Below, piece after piece: positions 22,171 to 34,500 of a DNA stretch of 64,000 nt. The notes under the pieces were generated by a model that was not told the origin of the DNA, made no database searches, and worked only from the letters and a program-made list of their open reading frames with translations. How positions within the stretch are numbered: the stretch's first letter is position 1; every line of letters starts with the position of its first letter. The DNA lies in assembly GCF_045679555.1 (NCBI RefSeq), contig NC_092092.1, positions 16,146,591-16,210,590 of the forward strand, given 5' to 3'. Source of the stretch: Salvelinus alpinus (taxonomy: Eukaryota; Chordata; Actinopteri; Salmoniformes; Salmonidae). The position numbers and the translations under genes were made by a program.

Positions 22171-25100
22171 CGAAGTAGGCTACTAGTGAAGACAGACACA
22201 TCGAAGTAGGCTAATAGTGAAGACAGACACATCGAAGTAGGCTAATAGTGAAGAAAGACACATCGAAGTAGGCTACTAGGGAAGACAGACACATCAAAGT
22301 AGGCTACTAGTGAAGACAGACACATCGAAGTAGGCTGCTAGTGAAGACAGACACATTGAAGTAGGCTGCTAGTGAAGACAGACACATCGAAGTAGGCTGC
22401 TAGTGAAGACAGACACATCGAAGTAGGCTACCAGTGAAGACAGACACATCGAAGTAGGCTAATAGTGAAGACAGACACATCGAAGTAGGCTAATAGTGAA
22501 GACAGACACATCGAAGTAGGCTGCTAGTGAAGACAGACACATCGAAGTAGGCTACTAGTGAAGACAGACACATCGAAGTAGGCTACTAGTGAAGACAGAC
22601 ACATCGAAGTAGGCTGCTAGTGAAGACAGACACATCGAAGTAGGCTACTAGTGAAGACATACACATCGAAGTAGGCTAATAGTGAAGACAGACACATCGA
22701 AGTAGGCTGCTAGTGAAGACAGACACTTCGAAGTAGGCTACTAGTGAAGACAGACACATTGAAGTAGGCTGCTAGTGAAGACAGACACATCGAAGTAGGC
22801 TACTAGTGAAGACAGACACATCGAAGTAGGCTACTAGTGAAGACAGACACATCGAAGTAGGCTGCTAGTGAAGACAGACACATCGAAGTAGGCTACTAGT
22901 GAAGACAGACACATCGAAGTAGGCTACTAGTGAAGACAGACACATCGAAGTAGGCTGCTAGTGAAGACAGACACATCGAAGTAGGCTGCTAGTGAAGACA
23001 GACACATCGAAGTAGGCTACTAGTGAAGACAGACACATCGAAGTAAGCTGCTAGTGAAGACAGACACATCGAAGTAGGCTGCTAGTTAAGACAGACACAT
23101 CGAAGTAGGCTACTAGTGAAGACAGACACATCGAAGTAGGCTACTAGTGAAGACAGACACATCGAAGTAGGCTGCTAGTGAAGACAGACACATCGAAGTA
23201 GGCTACTAGTGAAGACAGACACATCGAAGTAGGCTACTAGTGAAGACAGACACATCGAAGTAGGCTGCTAGTGAAAATAGACACATCGAAGTAGGCTACT
23301 AGTGAAGACAGACACATCGAAGTAGGCTGCTTGTGAAGACAGACACATCGAAGTAGGCTACTAGTGAAGACAGACACATCGAAGTAGGCTACTAGTGAAG
23401 ACAGACACATCGAAGTAGGCTAATAGTGAAGACAGAAACATCGAAGTAGGCTGCGAGTGAAGACAGACACATCGAAGTAGGCTGCTAGTGAAGACAGACA
23501 CATCGAAGTAGACTGCTAGTGAAGACAGACACATCGAAGTAAGCTGCTAGTGAAGAAAGACACATCGAAGTAGGCTGCTAGTGAAGACAGACACATCGAA
23601 GTAGGCTACTAGTGAAAATAGACACATCGAAGTAGGCTAATAGTGAAGACAGACACATCGAAGTAGGTTGCTAGTGAAGACAGAAACATCGAAGTAGGCT
23701 GCTAGTGAAGACAGACACATCGAAGTAGGCTGCTAATGAAGACAGACACATCGAAGTAGACTGCTAGTGAAGACAGACACATCGAAGTAAGCTGCTAGTG
23801 AAGACAGACACATCGAAGTAGGCTGCTAGTTAAGACAGACACATCGAAGTAGGCTACTAGTGAAGACAGACACATCGAAGTAGGCTGCTAGTTAAGACAG
23901 ACACATCGAAGTAGGCTACTAGTGAAGACAGACACATCGAAGTAGGCTACTAGTGAAGACAGACACATCGAAGTAGGCTGCTAGTGAAGACAGACACATC
24001 GAAGTAGGCTACTAGTGAAGACAGACACATCGAAGTAGGCTGCTAGTGAAAATAGACACATCGAAGTAGGCTACTAGTGAAGACAGACACATCGAAGTAG
24101 GCTGCTTGTGAAGACAGACACATCGAAGTAGGCTACTAGTGAAGACAGACACATCGAAGTAGGCTACTAGTGAAGACAGACACATCGAAGTAGGCTAATA
24201 GTGAAGACAGAAACATCGAAGTAGGCTGCTAGTGAAGACAGACACATCGAAGTAGGCTGCTAGTGAAGACAGACACATCGAAGTAGGCTGCTAGTGAAGA
24301 CAGACACATCGAAGTAGGCTACTAGTGAAAATAGACACATCGAAGTAGGCTAATAGTGAAGACAGACACATCGAAGTAGGTTGCTAGTGAAGACAGAAAC
24401 ATCGAAGTAGGCTGCTAGTGAAGACAGACACATCGAAGTAGGCTGCTAGTGAAGACAGACACATCGAAGTAGACTGCTAGTGAAGACAGACACATCGAAG
24501 TAAGCTGCTAGTGAAGACAGACACATCGAAGTAGGCTGCTAGTTAAGACAGACACATCGAAGTAGGCTACTAGTGAAGACAGACACATCGAAGTAGGCTA
24601 CTAGTGAAGACAGACACATCGAAGTAGGCTGCTAGTGAAGACAGACACATCGAAGTAGGCTACTAGTGAAGACAGACACATCGAAGTAGGCTGCTAGTGA
24701 AAATAGACACATCGAAGTAGGCTAATAGTGAAGACAGACACATTGAAGTAGGCTGCTTGTGAAGACAGACACATCGAAGTAGGCTACTAGTGAAGACAGA
24801 CACATCGAAGTAGGCTAATAGTGAAGACAGACACATCGAAGTAGGTTGCTAGTGAAGACAGAAACATCGAAGTAGGCTGCTAGTGAAGACAGACACATCG
24901 AAGTAGGCTGCTAGTGAAGACAGACACATCGAAGTAGACTGCTAGTGAAGACAGACACATCGAAGTAAGCTGCTAGTGAAGACAGACACATCGAAGTAGG
25001 CTGCTAGTTAAGACAGACACATCGAAGTAGGCTACTAGTGAAGACAGACACATCGAAGTAGGCTACTAGTGAAGACAGACACATCGAAGTAGGCTGCTAG

Positions 25101-27466
25101 TGAAGACAGACACATCGAAGTAGGCTACTAGTGAAGACAGACACATCGAAGTAGGCTGCTAGTGAAAATAGACACATCGAAGTAGGCTAATAGTGAAGAC
25201 AGACACATCGAAGTAGGCTGCTTGTGAAGACAGACACATCGAAGTAGGCTACTAGTGAAGACAGACACATCGAAGTAGGCTAATAGTGAAGACAGACACA
25301 TCGAAGTAGGCTGCTAGTGAAGACAGACACTTCGAAGTAGGCTACTAGTGAAGACAGACACATCGAAGTAGGCTAATAGTGAAGACAGACACATCGAAGT
25401 AGGCTGCTAGTGAAGACAGACACATCGAAGTAGGCTGCTAGTGAAGACAGACACATCGAAGTAGGCTGCTAGTGACGACAGACACATCGAAGTAGGCTAC
25501 TAGTGAAGACAGACACATCGAAGTAGGCTGATAGTGAAGACAGACACATCGAAGTAGGCTGCTAGTGAAGACAGACACATCGAAGTAGGCTACTAGTGAA
25601 GACAGACACATCGAAGTAGGCTGCTAGTGAAGACAGACACATCGAAGTAGGCTGCTAGTGAAGACAGACACATCGAAGTAGGCTGCTAGTGAAGACAGAC
25701 ACATCGAAGTAGGCTACTAGTGAAGACAGACAAAACGAAGTAGGCTGCTAGTGAAGACAGACACATCGAAGTAGGCTGCCAGAGAAGACAGACACATCGA
25801 AGTAGGCTACTAGTGAAGACAGACACATCGAAGTAGGCTGCTAGGGAAGACAGACACATCGAAGTAGGCTGCTAGTGAAGACAGACACATCGAAGTAGGC
25901 TACTAGTGAAGACAGACACATCGAAGTAGGCTACTAGTGAAGACAGACACATCGAAGTAGGCTGCTAGTGAAGACAGACGCATCGAAGTAGGCTGCTAGT
26001 GAAGACAGACACATCGAAGTAGGCTACTAGTGAAGACAGACACATCGAAGTAAGCTGCTACTGAAGACAGACACATCGAAGTAGGCTGCTAGTGAAGACA
26101 GACACATCGAAGTAGGCTAATAGTGAAGACAGACACATTGAAGTAGGCTGCTAGTGAAGACAGACACTTCGAAGTAGGCTACTAGTGAAGACAGACACAT
26201 CGAAGTAGGCTAATAGTGAAGACAGACACATCTAAGTAGGCTGCTAGTGAAGACAGACACATCGAAGTAGGCTGCTAGTGAAGACAGACACATCGAAGTA
26301 GGCTGCTAGTGAAGACAGAGACATCGAAGTAGGCTACTAGTGAAGACAGACACATCGAAGTAGGCTGCTAGTGAAGACAGACACATCGAAGTAGGCTGCT
26401 AGTGAAGACAGACACATCGAAGTAGGCTACTAGTGAAGACAGACACATCGAAGTAGGCTGCTAGTGAAGACAGACACATCGAAGTAGGCTGTTAGTGAAG
26501 ACAGACACATCGAAGTAGGCTGCTAGTGAAGACAGACACCTCGAAGTAGGCTACTAGTGAAGACAGACACATCGAAGTAGGCTGCTAGTGAAGACAGACA
26601 CATCGAAGTAGGCTGCTAGTGAAGACAGACACATCGAAGTAGGCTACTAGTGAAGACAGACACATCGAAGTAGGCTGCTAGTGAAGACAGACACATCGAA
26701 GTAGGCTACTAGTGAAGACAGACACATTGAAGTAAGCTACTAGTGAAGACAGACACATCGAAGTAGGCTGCTAGTGAAGACAGACACATCGAAGTAGGCT
26801 GCTAGTGAAGACAGACACATCGAAGTAGGCTACTAGTGAAGACAGACACATCGTAGTAGGCTACTAGTGAAAATAGACACATCGAAGTAGGCTACTAGTG
26901 AAGACAGACACATCGAAGTAGGCTGCTAGTGAAGACAGACACATCGAAGTAGGCTACTAGTGAAGACAGACACATCGAAGTAGACTACTAGTGAAGACAG
27001 ACACGTCGAAGTAGGCTAATAGTGAAGACAGACACATCGAAGTAGGCTGCTAGTGAAGACAGACACTTCGAAGTAGGCTACTAGTGAAGACAGACACATC
27101 GAAGTAGACTGCTAGTGAAGACAGACACATCGAAGTAGGCTGCTAGTGAAGACAGACACATTGAAGTAGGCTACTAGTGAAGACAGACACATCGAAGTAG
27201 GCTCCTAGTGAAGACAGACACATCGAAGTAGGCTACTAGTGAAGACAGACACATCGAAGTAGGCTGCTAGTGAAGACAGACACATCGAAGTAGGCTGCTA
27301 GTGAAGACAGACACATCGAAGTAGGCTGCTAGTGAAGACAGACACATCGAAGTAGGCTACTAGTGAAGACAGACACATCGAAGTAGGCTGCTAGTGAAGA
27401 CAGACACATCGAAGTAGGCTGCTAGTGAAGACAGACATATCGAAGTAGGCTGCTAGTGATAGTTAG
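22171..27466. repeat. 5.3-kb array G of a 31-bp unit, about 170 copies
   Basis: The unit reads CGAAGTAGGCTACTAGTGAA then GACAGACACAT. The main variable site is CTACTAG / CTGCTAG / CTAATAG. Rarer markers (GTGAAAATAGACAC, GCTGCTTGTGAAG, AGTTAAGAC, GTAAGCTG) recur in blocks, showing amplification in segments of many units. Almost every unit is exactly 31 bp. Confidence 0.97.
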
Positions 27467-27483
27467 AGATAGTTCAAAGTGGT

Positions 27484-28505
27484 GTTCCACACTAACATAA
27501 CAAATAATGTTCCACACTGTGACCCAGACTAGTATTCTGTATACGTCCATGTTATCTATGTTCCACACTGTGACCCATGCTAGTATTCTGCTATACGTCC
27601 ATGTTATCTATGTTCCACACTGTGATCCAGACTAGTGTTCTGCTATACGTCCATGTTATCTATGTTCCACACTGTGACCCAGACTAGTATTCTGTATACG
27701 TCCATGTTATCTATGTTCCACACTGTGACCCATGCTAGTATTCTGCTATACGTCCATGTTATCTATGTTCCACACTGTGATCCAGACTAGTGTTCTGCTA
27801 TACGTCCATGTTATCTATGTTCCACACTGTGACCCATGCTAGTATTCTGCTATACGTCCATGTTATCTATGTTCCACACTGTGATCCAGACTAGTATTCT
27901 GCTATACGTCCATGTTATCTATGTTCCACACTGTGATCCAGACTAGTGTTCTGCTATACGTCCATGTTATCTATGTTCCACACTGTGATCCAGACTAGTA
28001 TTCTGTATACGTCCATGTTATCTATGTTCCACACTGTGATCCAGACTAGTGTTCTGCTATACGTCCATGTTATCTATGTTCCACACTGTGATCCAGACTA
28101 GTGTTCTGCTATACGTCCATGTTATCTATGTAACACACTCTGACCCAGACTAGTGTTCTGCTTTATGTCCATATTATCTATGTTTCACACTCTGACCCAG
28201 ACTAGTATTCTGCTTTATGTCCATATTATCTATGTTCCACACTCTGACCAGGCTAGTATTCTGCTTTATGTCCATATTATCTATGTTCCACACTCTGACC
28301 AGGCTAGTATTCTGCTTTATGTCCATATTATCTATGTTTCACACTCTGACCAGGCTAGTATTCTGCTTTATGTCCATATTATCTATGTTTCACACTCTGA
28401 CCAGGCTAGTATTCTGCTTTATGTCCATATTATCTATGTTTCACACCCTGACCCAGGCTAGTATTCTGCTTTATGTCCATATTATCTATGTTTCACACTC
28501 TGACA
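27484..28505. repeat. 51/52-bp tandem array H, two subfamilies
   Basis: About 20 copies. The left two thirds have CTATACGTCCATGTTATCTA and CCACACTGTGATCCAGACTA (52 bp, or 51 bp when CTATAC is TATAC). From about 28140 the units switch to TTTATGTCCATATTATCTAT with CACACTCTGACCAGGCTAGT (51 bp). The transition units (28120-28215) are mixed. The plus frames over the right part are open only because 51 is 17 codons. Confidence 0.95.
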
Positions 28506-28610
28506 GAATGACATTACATAAATTACTATTATTAATTCAGAAAGATGTTTATGAACTACTGTGTAATAAATCATGTTCAGTCATCACTAATGTGTAACAC
28601 TCCAACGAGT

Positions 28611-28662
28611 ATGCACCCTATTCCCTATATAACGCACTACTTTTGACCAGGCCCCTATGTAC
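28611..28662 (+). repeat. Fragment of dispersed salmonid repeat (CCCTATTCCCTAT type)
   Basis: CACCCTATTCCCTATATAAC, then GCACTACTTTTGACCAGGCC. The same sequence family seeded array B. No open frame. Confidence 0.7.
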
Positions 28663-28837
28663 TCTGTGTAGGGAGTAGCTGGCCATTTTGGACGAACCCT
28701 ACAGGAAGAGGAGATGCCGTGTTACAGCTTCATCGCTGTCATCTGTCATCCTGTTAGTTAGTCTGACAGGGACCGTTTCAGAGAGGAAAAGCTGCTGTTC
28801 AGTCAATCATTCCTTTAACATTTACATTCAATTATAT

Positions 28838-28940
28838 GCGTCCAAAATGGCACCCTATTCCCTATAAAGTGCACTACTTTAGACCAGAGCCCTATGGACC
28901 GTGGTCAAAACGAGTGCACTACTTAAGGAATAGGATGCAT
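28838..28940 (+). repeat. Dispersed salmonid repeat, both ends present
   Basis: Begins GCGTCCAAAATGGCACCCTA, continues TTCCCTATAAAGTGCACTAC, then ACCAGAGCCCTATGG. It closes with the inverse half (GAGTGCACTACTTAAGGAAT, AGGATGCAT). The element is therefore a degenerate palindrome of about 100 bp with inverted ends, like a MITE. The surrounding sequence (28506-29033) shows no gene. Confidence 0.7.
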
Positions 28941-29033
28941 ACCCGTTGTGTTGGAGAGTTAACGTTTAGAGAATGAAAGAAGGGAACAGCAACCTGATCC
29001 TGGTGATAGAAAGGCAGTCTGAGGAGGTGGGAA

Positions 29034-29391
29034 GTAGAGAGTCATATAGTCTAGAGAGTCATATAGTCTAGAGAGTCATATAGTCTATAGAGTCATATAG
29101 TCATATAGTCTAGAGAGTCATATAGTGTAGAGAGTCATATAGTGTAGAGAGTCATATAGTCTAGAGAGTCATATATTCTAGAGAGTCATATAGTCATATA
29201 GTCTAGAGAGTCATATAGTCATATAGTCTAGAGAGTCATATAGTCTAGAGAGTCATATAGTCTAGAGAGTCATATAGTCATATAGTCTAGAGAGTCATAT
29301 AGTCTAGAGAGTCATATAGTCATATAGTCATATAGTCTAGAGAGTCATATAGTGTAGAGAGTCATATAGTCATATAGTCTAGAGAGTCATA
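29034..29391. repeat. 17-bp tandem array I, left part
   Basis: The unit TAGAGAGTCATATAGTC, sometimes with an extra 8-bp TCATATAG (25-bp units). Variants GTGTAGAG and ATTCTAG occur. Interrupted at a TA dinucleotide (29390-29391) by the Tc1 element. Confidence 0.94.
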
Positions 29392-29615
29392 CAGTGAGGG
29401 AAAAAAGTATTTGATCCCCTGCTGATTTTGTACGTTGGCCCACTGACAAAGAAATTATCAGTCTATAATTTTAATGGTAGGTTTATTTGAACAGTGAGAG
29501 ACAGAATAACAACAAAAATATCCAGAAAAATGCATGTCAAAAATGTTATAAATTGATTTGCATTTTAATGAGGGAAATAAGTATTTGACCCCTTCTCAAT
29601 CAAAAAGATTTCTGG

Positions 29616-29713
29616 CTCCCAGGTGTCTTTCATACAGGTAACGAACGGAGATTAGGAGCACACTCTTAAAGGGAGTGCTCCTAATCTCAGTTTCTTACCT
29701 GTATAAAAGATAC
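29616..29713. repeat. Inverted repeat upstream of the Tc1 transposase
   Basis: AGGTGTCTTTCATACAGGTA (29620 on) and GAGATTAGGAGCAC face GTGCTCCTAATCTC and TTACCTGTATAAAAGATACC, giving an imperfect palindrome of about 95 bp around CTCTTAAAG. It lies just before the transposase start. Confidence 0.8.
29702..29708 (+). promoter_or_regulatory. Possible TATA box of the Tc1 transposase
   Basis: TATAAAA lies 51 bp before the transposase ATG, inside the right arm of the upstream inverted repeat. Position and sequence fit a core promoter; activity is inferred only. Confidence 0.4.
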
Positions 29714-29758
29714 CTGTCCACAGAAGCAATCAATCAATCAGATTCCAAACTCTCCACC

Positions 29759-30780
29759 ATGGCCAAGACCAAAGAGCTCTCCAAGGATGTCAGGGACAAG
29801 ATTGTAGACCTACACAAGGCTGGAATGGGCTACAAGACCATCGCCAAGCAGCTTGGTGAGAAGGTGACAACAGTTTCTGTGATTATTCGCAAATGGAAGA
29901 AACACAAAAGAACTGTCAATCTCCCTCAGCCTGGGGCTCCATGCAAGATCTCACCTCGTGGAGTTGCAATGATCATGAGAACGGTGAGGAATCAGCCCAG
30001 AACTACACAGGAGGATCTTGTCAATGATCTCAAGGCAGCTGGGACCATAGTCATCAAGAAAACAATTGGTAACACACTATGCCGTGAAGGACTGAAATCC
30101 TGCAGCGCCCGCAAGGTCCCCCTGCTCAAGAAAGCACATATACATGCCCGTCTGAAGTTTGCCAATGAACATCTGAATGATTCAGAGGACAACTGGGTGA
30201 ACGTGTTGTGGTCAGATGAGACCAAAATGGAGTTCTTTGGCATCAACCCAACTTGCCGTGTTTGGAGGAGGAGGAATGCTGCCTATGACCCCAAGAAACC
30301 ATCCCCACCGTCAAACATGGAGGTGGAAACATTATGCTTTGGGGGTGTTTTTCTGCTAAAGGGACAGGACAACTTCACCGCATCAAAGGGACGATGGACG
30401 GGGCCATGTACCGTCAAATCTTGGGTGAAAACCTCCTTCCCTCAGCCAGGGTATTGAAAATGGGTCGTGGATGGGTATTCCAGCATGACAATGACCCAAA
30501 ACACACGGCCAAGGCAACAAAGGAGTGGCTCAAGAAGAAGCACATTAAGGTCCTGGAGTGGCCTAGCCAGTCTCCAGACCTTAATCCCATAGAAAATCTG
30601 TGGAGGGAGCTGAAGGTTCGAGTTGCCAAACGTCAGCCTCGAAACCTTAATGACTTGAAGAAGATCTGCAAAGAGGAGTGGGACAAAATCCCTCCTGAGA
30701 TGTGTGCAAACCTGGTGGCCAACTACAAGAAACGTCTGACCTCTGTGATTGCCAACAAGGGTTTTGCCACCAAGTACTAA
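29759..30780 (+). pseudogene. Tc1 transposase, one frameshift
   Basis: The start is the ATG at 29759 in a strong Kozak context (CCACCATGG), not the upstream ATG at 29675. The first frame (about 180 real codons) has the paired-like helix-turn-helix region ([20 protein letters not shown], then a second HTH with [17 protein letters not shown]), the Lys/Arg-rich GRPR-like hook ([13 protein letters not shown], degenerate) and the first catalytic Asp at codon 153 in LWSDET. Near 30295-30300 one base appears to be missing. The rest of the protein continues one frame back from about 30310 to the TAA at 30778-30780, with [11 protein letters not shown], the second Asp in [10 protein letters not shown] and the Glu in LNPIENLW (DD34E spacing). 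All catalytic residues survive but are split between frames. The protein would act as a nuclear cut-and-paste enzyme at the terminal repeats. Confidence 0.93.
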
Positions 30781-30996
30781 GTCATGTTTTGCAGAGGGGT
30801 CAAATACTTATTTCCCTCATTAAAATGCAAATCAATTCATAACATTTTTGACATGCGTTTTTCTGGATTTTTTTGTTGATATTCTGTCTCTCACTGTTCA
30901 AATAAACCTACCATTAAAATTATAGACTGATCATTTCTTTGTCAGTGGGCAAACGTACAAAATCAGCAGGGGATCAAATACTTTTTTCCCTCACTG

Positions 30997-31216
30997 TATA
31001 GTCTAGAGAGTCATATAGTCATATAGTCATATAGTCTAGAGAGTCATATAGTGTAAAGAGTCATATAGTCATATAGTCTAGAGAGTCATATAGTGTAAAG
31101 AGTCATATAGTGTAAAGAGTCATATAGTGTAAAGAGTCATATAGTGTAGAGAGTCATATAGTGTAGAGAGTCACATAGTGTAAAGAGTCATATAGTGTAA
31201 AGAGTCATATAGTGTA
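30997..31216. repeat. 17-bp tandem array I, right part
   Basis: Resumes directly after the Tc1 element with TATAGTCTAGAGAGTCATAT. Toward the right the units change to GTGTAAAGAGTCATATA, a variant absent on the left, so the two halves are not identical copies. It ends where array J begins (GTGTAGCATTCAGG). Confidence 0.93.
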
Positions 31217-31540
31217 GCATTCAGGCATTCAGAGAATGGTGACACGGTGGCCAAGGCATTCAGAGAGTGGTGACACGGTGGCCAGGCATTCAGAGAGTGG
31301 TGACACGGTGGCCAGGCATTCAGAGAATGGTGACACGGTGGCCAAGGCATTCAGAGAGTGGTGACACGGTGGCCAGGCGTTCAGAGAGTGGTGACACGGT
31401 GGCCAAGCATTTAGAGAGTGGTGACACGGTGGCCAAGCATTTAGAGAGTGGTGACACGGTGGCCAGGCATTCAGAGAGTGGTGACACGGTGGCCAGGCAT
31501 TCAGAGAATGGTGACACGGTGGCCAGGCATTCAGAGAAAA
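31217..31540. repeat. 30-bp minisatellite array J, about 11 copies
   Basis: The unit GCATTCAGAGAGTGGTGACA plus CGGTGGCCAG, with GGCCAAGG, GGCCAAGC, ATTTAGAG and AGAATGG variants. Open on both strands because 30 is ten codons. It passes into array K within a few bases (CAGAGAAAAGGTCTTAGTGG). Confidence 0.95.
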
Positions 31541-34500
31541 GGTCTTAGTGGGACCTATCCAGGATAGACCCTAACAATGTCTTAGAGTGGGACCTATCCA
31601 GGATAGACTCTAACAATGTCTTAGAGTGGGACCTATCCAGGATAGACTCTAACAATGTCTTAGAGTGGGACCTATCCAGGATAGCTTCTAACAATGTCTT
31701 AGAGTGGGACCTATCCAGGATACACTGTAATGTCTTAGAGTGGGTCCTATCCAGGATACACTGTAATGTCCTAGAGTGGGACCTATCCAGGATAGACTGT
31801 AATGTCTTAGAGTGGGACCTATCCAGGATACACTGTAATGTCCTAGAGTGGGACCTATCCAGGATAGACTCTAACAATGTCTTAGAGTGGGACCTATCCA
31901 GGATACACTGTAATGTCTTAGAGTGGGACCTATCCAGGATACACTGTAATGTCCTAGAGTGGGACCTATCCAGGATAGACTGTAATATCTTAGAGTGGGT
32001 CCTATCCAGGATACACTGTAATGTCTTAGAGTGGGTCCTATCCAGGATACACTGTAATGTCTTAGAGTGGGTCCTATCCAGGATACACTGTAATGTCTTA
32101 GAGTGGGTCCTATCCAGGATACACTGTAATATCTTAGAGTGGGTCCTATCCAGGATAGACTGTAATGTCTTAGAGTGGGACCTATCCAGGATAGACTGTA
32201 ATGTCTTAGAGTGGGACCTATCCAGGATAGACTGTAATGTCTTAGAGTGGGACCTATCCAGGATAGACTCTAACAATGTCTTAGAGTGGGTCCTATCCAG
32301 GATACACTGTAATGTCTCAGAGTGGGTCCTATCCAGGATACACTGTAATGTCTTAGAGTGGGTCCTATCCAGGATACACTGTAATATCTTAGAGTGGGAC
32401 CTATCCAGGATAGACTGTAACAATGTCCTAGAGTGGGACCTATCCAGGATACACTGTAATGTCTTAGAGTGGGTCCTATCCAGGCTACACTGTAATGTCT
32501 TAGAGTGGGACCTATCCAGGATACACTGTAATGTCTTAGAGTGGGTCCTATCCAGGATAGACTGTAATGTCTTAGAGTGGGTCCTATCCAGGATACACTG
32601 TAATGTCTTAGAGTGGGACCTATCCAGGATAGACTCTAACAATGTCTTAGAGTGGGACCTATCCAGGATACACTGTAATGTCTTAGAGTGGGTCCTATCC
32701 AGAATACACTGTAATGTCTTAGAGTGGGTCCTATCCAGGATACACTGTAATGTCTTAGAGTGGGTCCTATCCAGGATACACTGTAATGTCTTAGAGTGGG
32801 ACCTATCCAGGATACACTGTAATGTCTTAGAGTGGGACCTATCCAGGATAGACTGTAATGTCTTAGAGTGGGTCCTATCCAGGATACACTGTAATGTCTT
32901 AGAGTGGGTCCTATCCAGGATAGACTGTAATGTCTGAGAGTGGGACCTATCCAGGATACACTGTAATGTCTTAGAGTGGGACCTATCCAGGATAGACTCT
33001 AACAATGTCTTAGAGTGGGTCCTATCCAGGATACACTGTAATGTCTTAGAGTGGGACCTATCCAGGATACACTGTAATGTCTTAGAGTGGGTCCTATCCA
33101 GGATACACTGTAATGTCTTAGAGTGGGTCCTATCCAGGATACACTGTAATGTCTTAGAGTGGGACCTATCCAGGATACACTGTAATGTCTTAGAGTGGGT
33201 CCTATCCAGGATACACTGTAATGTCTGAGAGTGGGTCCTATCCAGGATAGACTGTAATGTCTGAGAGTGGGTCCTATCCAGGATAGACTGTAATGTCTTA
33301 TAGTGGGTCCTATCCAGGATACACTGTAATGTCTTAGAGTGGGTCCTATCCAGGATAGACTCTAACAATGTCTTAGAGTGGGTCCTATCCAGGATACACT
33401 GTAATGTCTTAGAGTGGGACCTATCCAGGATACACTGTAATGTCTTAGAGTGGGTCCTATCCAGGATACACTGTAATGTCTTAGAGTGGGTCCTATCCAG
33501 GATACACTGTAATGTCTTAGAGTGGGTCCTATCCAGGATAGACTGTAATGTCTTAGAGTGGGTCCTATCCAGGATACACTGTAATATCTTAGAGTGGGAC
33601 CTATCCAGGATACACTGTAATGTCCTAGAGTGGGACCTATCCAGGATAGACTGTAATATCTTAGAGTGGGTCCTATCCAGGATACACTGTAATGTCTTAG
33701 AGTGGGTCCTATCCAGGATACACTGTAATGTCTTAGAGTGGGTCCTATCCAGGATACACTGTAATGTCTTAGAGTGGGTCCTATCCAGGATACACTGTAA
33801 TATCTTAGAGTGGGTCCTATCCAGGATAGACTGTAATGTCTTAGAGTGGGACCTATCCAGGATAGACTGTAATGTCTTAGAGTGGGACCTATCCAGGATA
33901 GACTGTAATGTCTTAGAGTGGGACCTATCCAGGATAGACTCTAACAATGTCTTAGAGTGGGTCCTATCCAGGATACACTGTAATGTCTCAGAGTGGGTCC
34001 TATCCAGGATACACTGTAATGTCTTAGAGTGGGTCCTATCCAGGATACACTGTAATATCTTAGAGTGGGACCTATCCAGGATAGACTGTAACAATGTCCT
34101 AGAGTGGGACCTATCCAGGATACACTGTAATGTCTTAGAGTGGGTCCTATCCAGGCTACACTGTAATGTCTTAGAGTGGGACCTATCCAGGATACACTGT
34201 AATGTCTTAGAGTGGGTCCTATCCAGGATAGACTGTAATGTCTTAGAGTGGGTCCTATCCAGGATACACTGTAATGTCTTAGAGTGGGACCTATCCAGGA
34301 TAGACTCTAACAATGTCTTAGAGTGGGACCTATTCAGGATACACTGTAATGTCTTAGAGTGGGTCCTATCCAGGATACACTGTAATGTCTTAGAGTGGGT
34401 CCTATCCAGGATACACTGTAATGTCTTAGAGTGGGTCCTATCCAGGATACACTGTAATGTCTTAGAGTGGGACCTATCCAGGATACACTGTAATGTCTTA

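Larger units (their letters stand above)
29392..30996 (+). mobile_element. Near-complete Tc1-like transposon, 1605 bp
   Basis: Begins CAGTGAGGGAAAAAAGTATT and ends in the inverse (AATACTTTTTTCCCTCACTG). It is flanked by TA on both sides (29390-29391 and 30997-30998); removing element plus one TA restores the array unit (GAGTCATATAGTC). Terminal inverted repeats are about 200 bp with an outer and an inner copy of the motif (inner: GAGGGAAATAAGTATTTGAC near 29570, inverse near 30797), the IR/DR arrangement. The size and a single transposase reading frame are typical. I recognise it as one of the abundant salmonid Tc1 families but will not assign a name. Non-autonomous because the transposase has a frameshift. 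Confidence 0.95.

Noticed and set aside
22171..27466. CRISPR-like array (31-32 bp direct repeats)
   Set aside because: Units are directly contiguous with no unique spacers. The DNA is vertebrate and there are no cas genes.
29675..29758. Upstream ATG as the transposase start
   Set aside because: The 28 added codons are not transposase-like and cover the inverted repeat and TATA-like box. ATG 29759 has the Kozak context and the family's MAKTKELS start.
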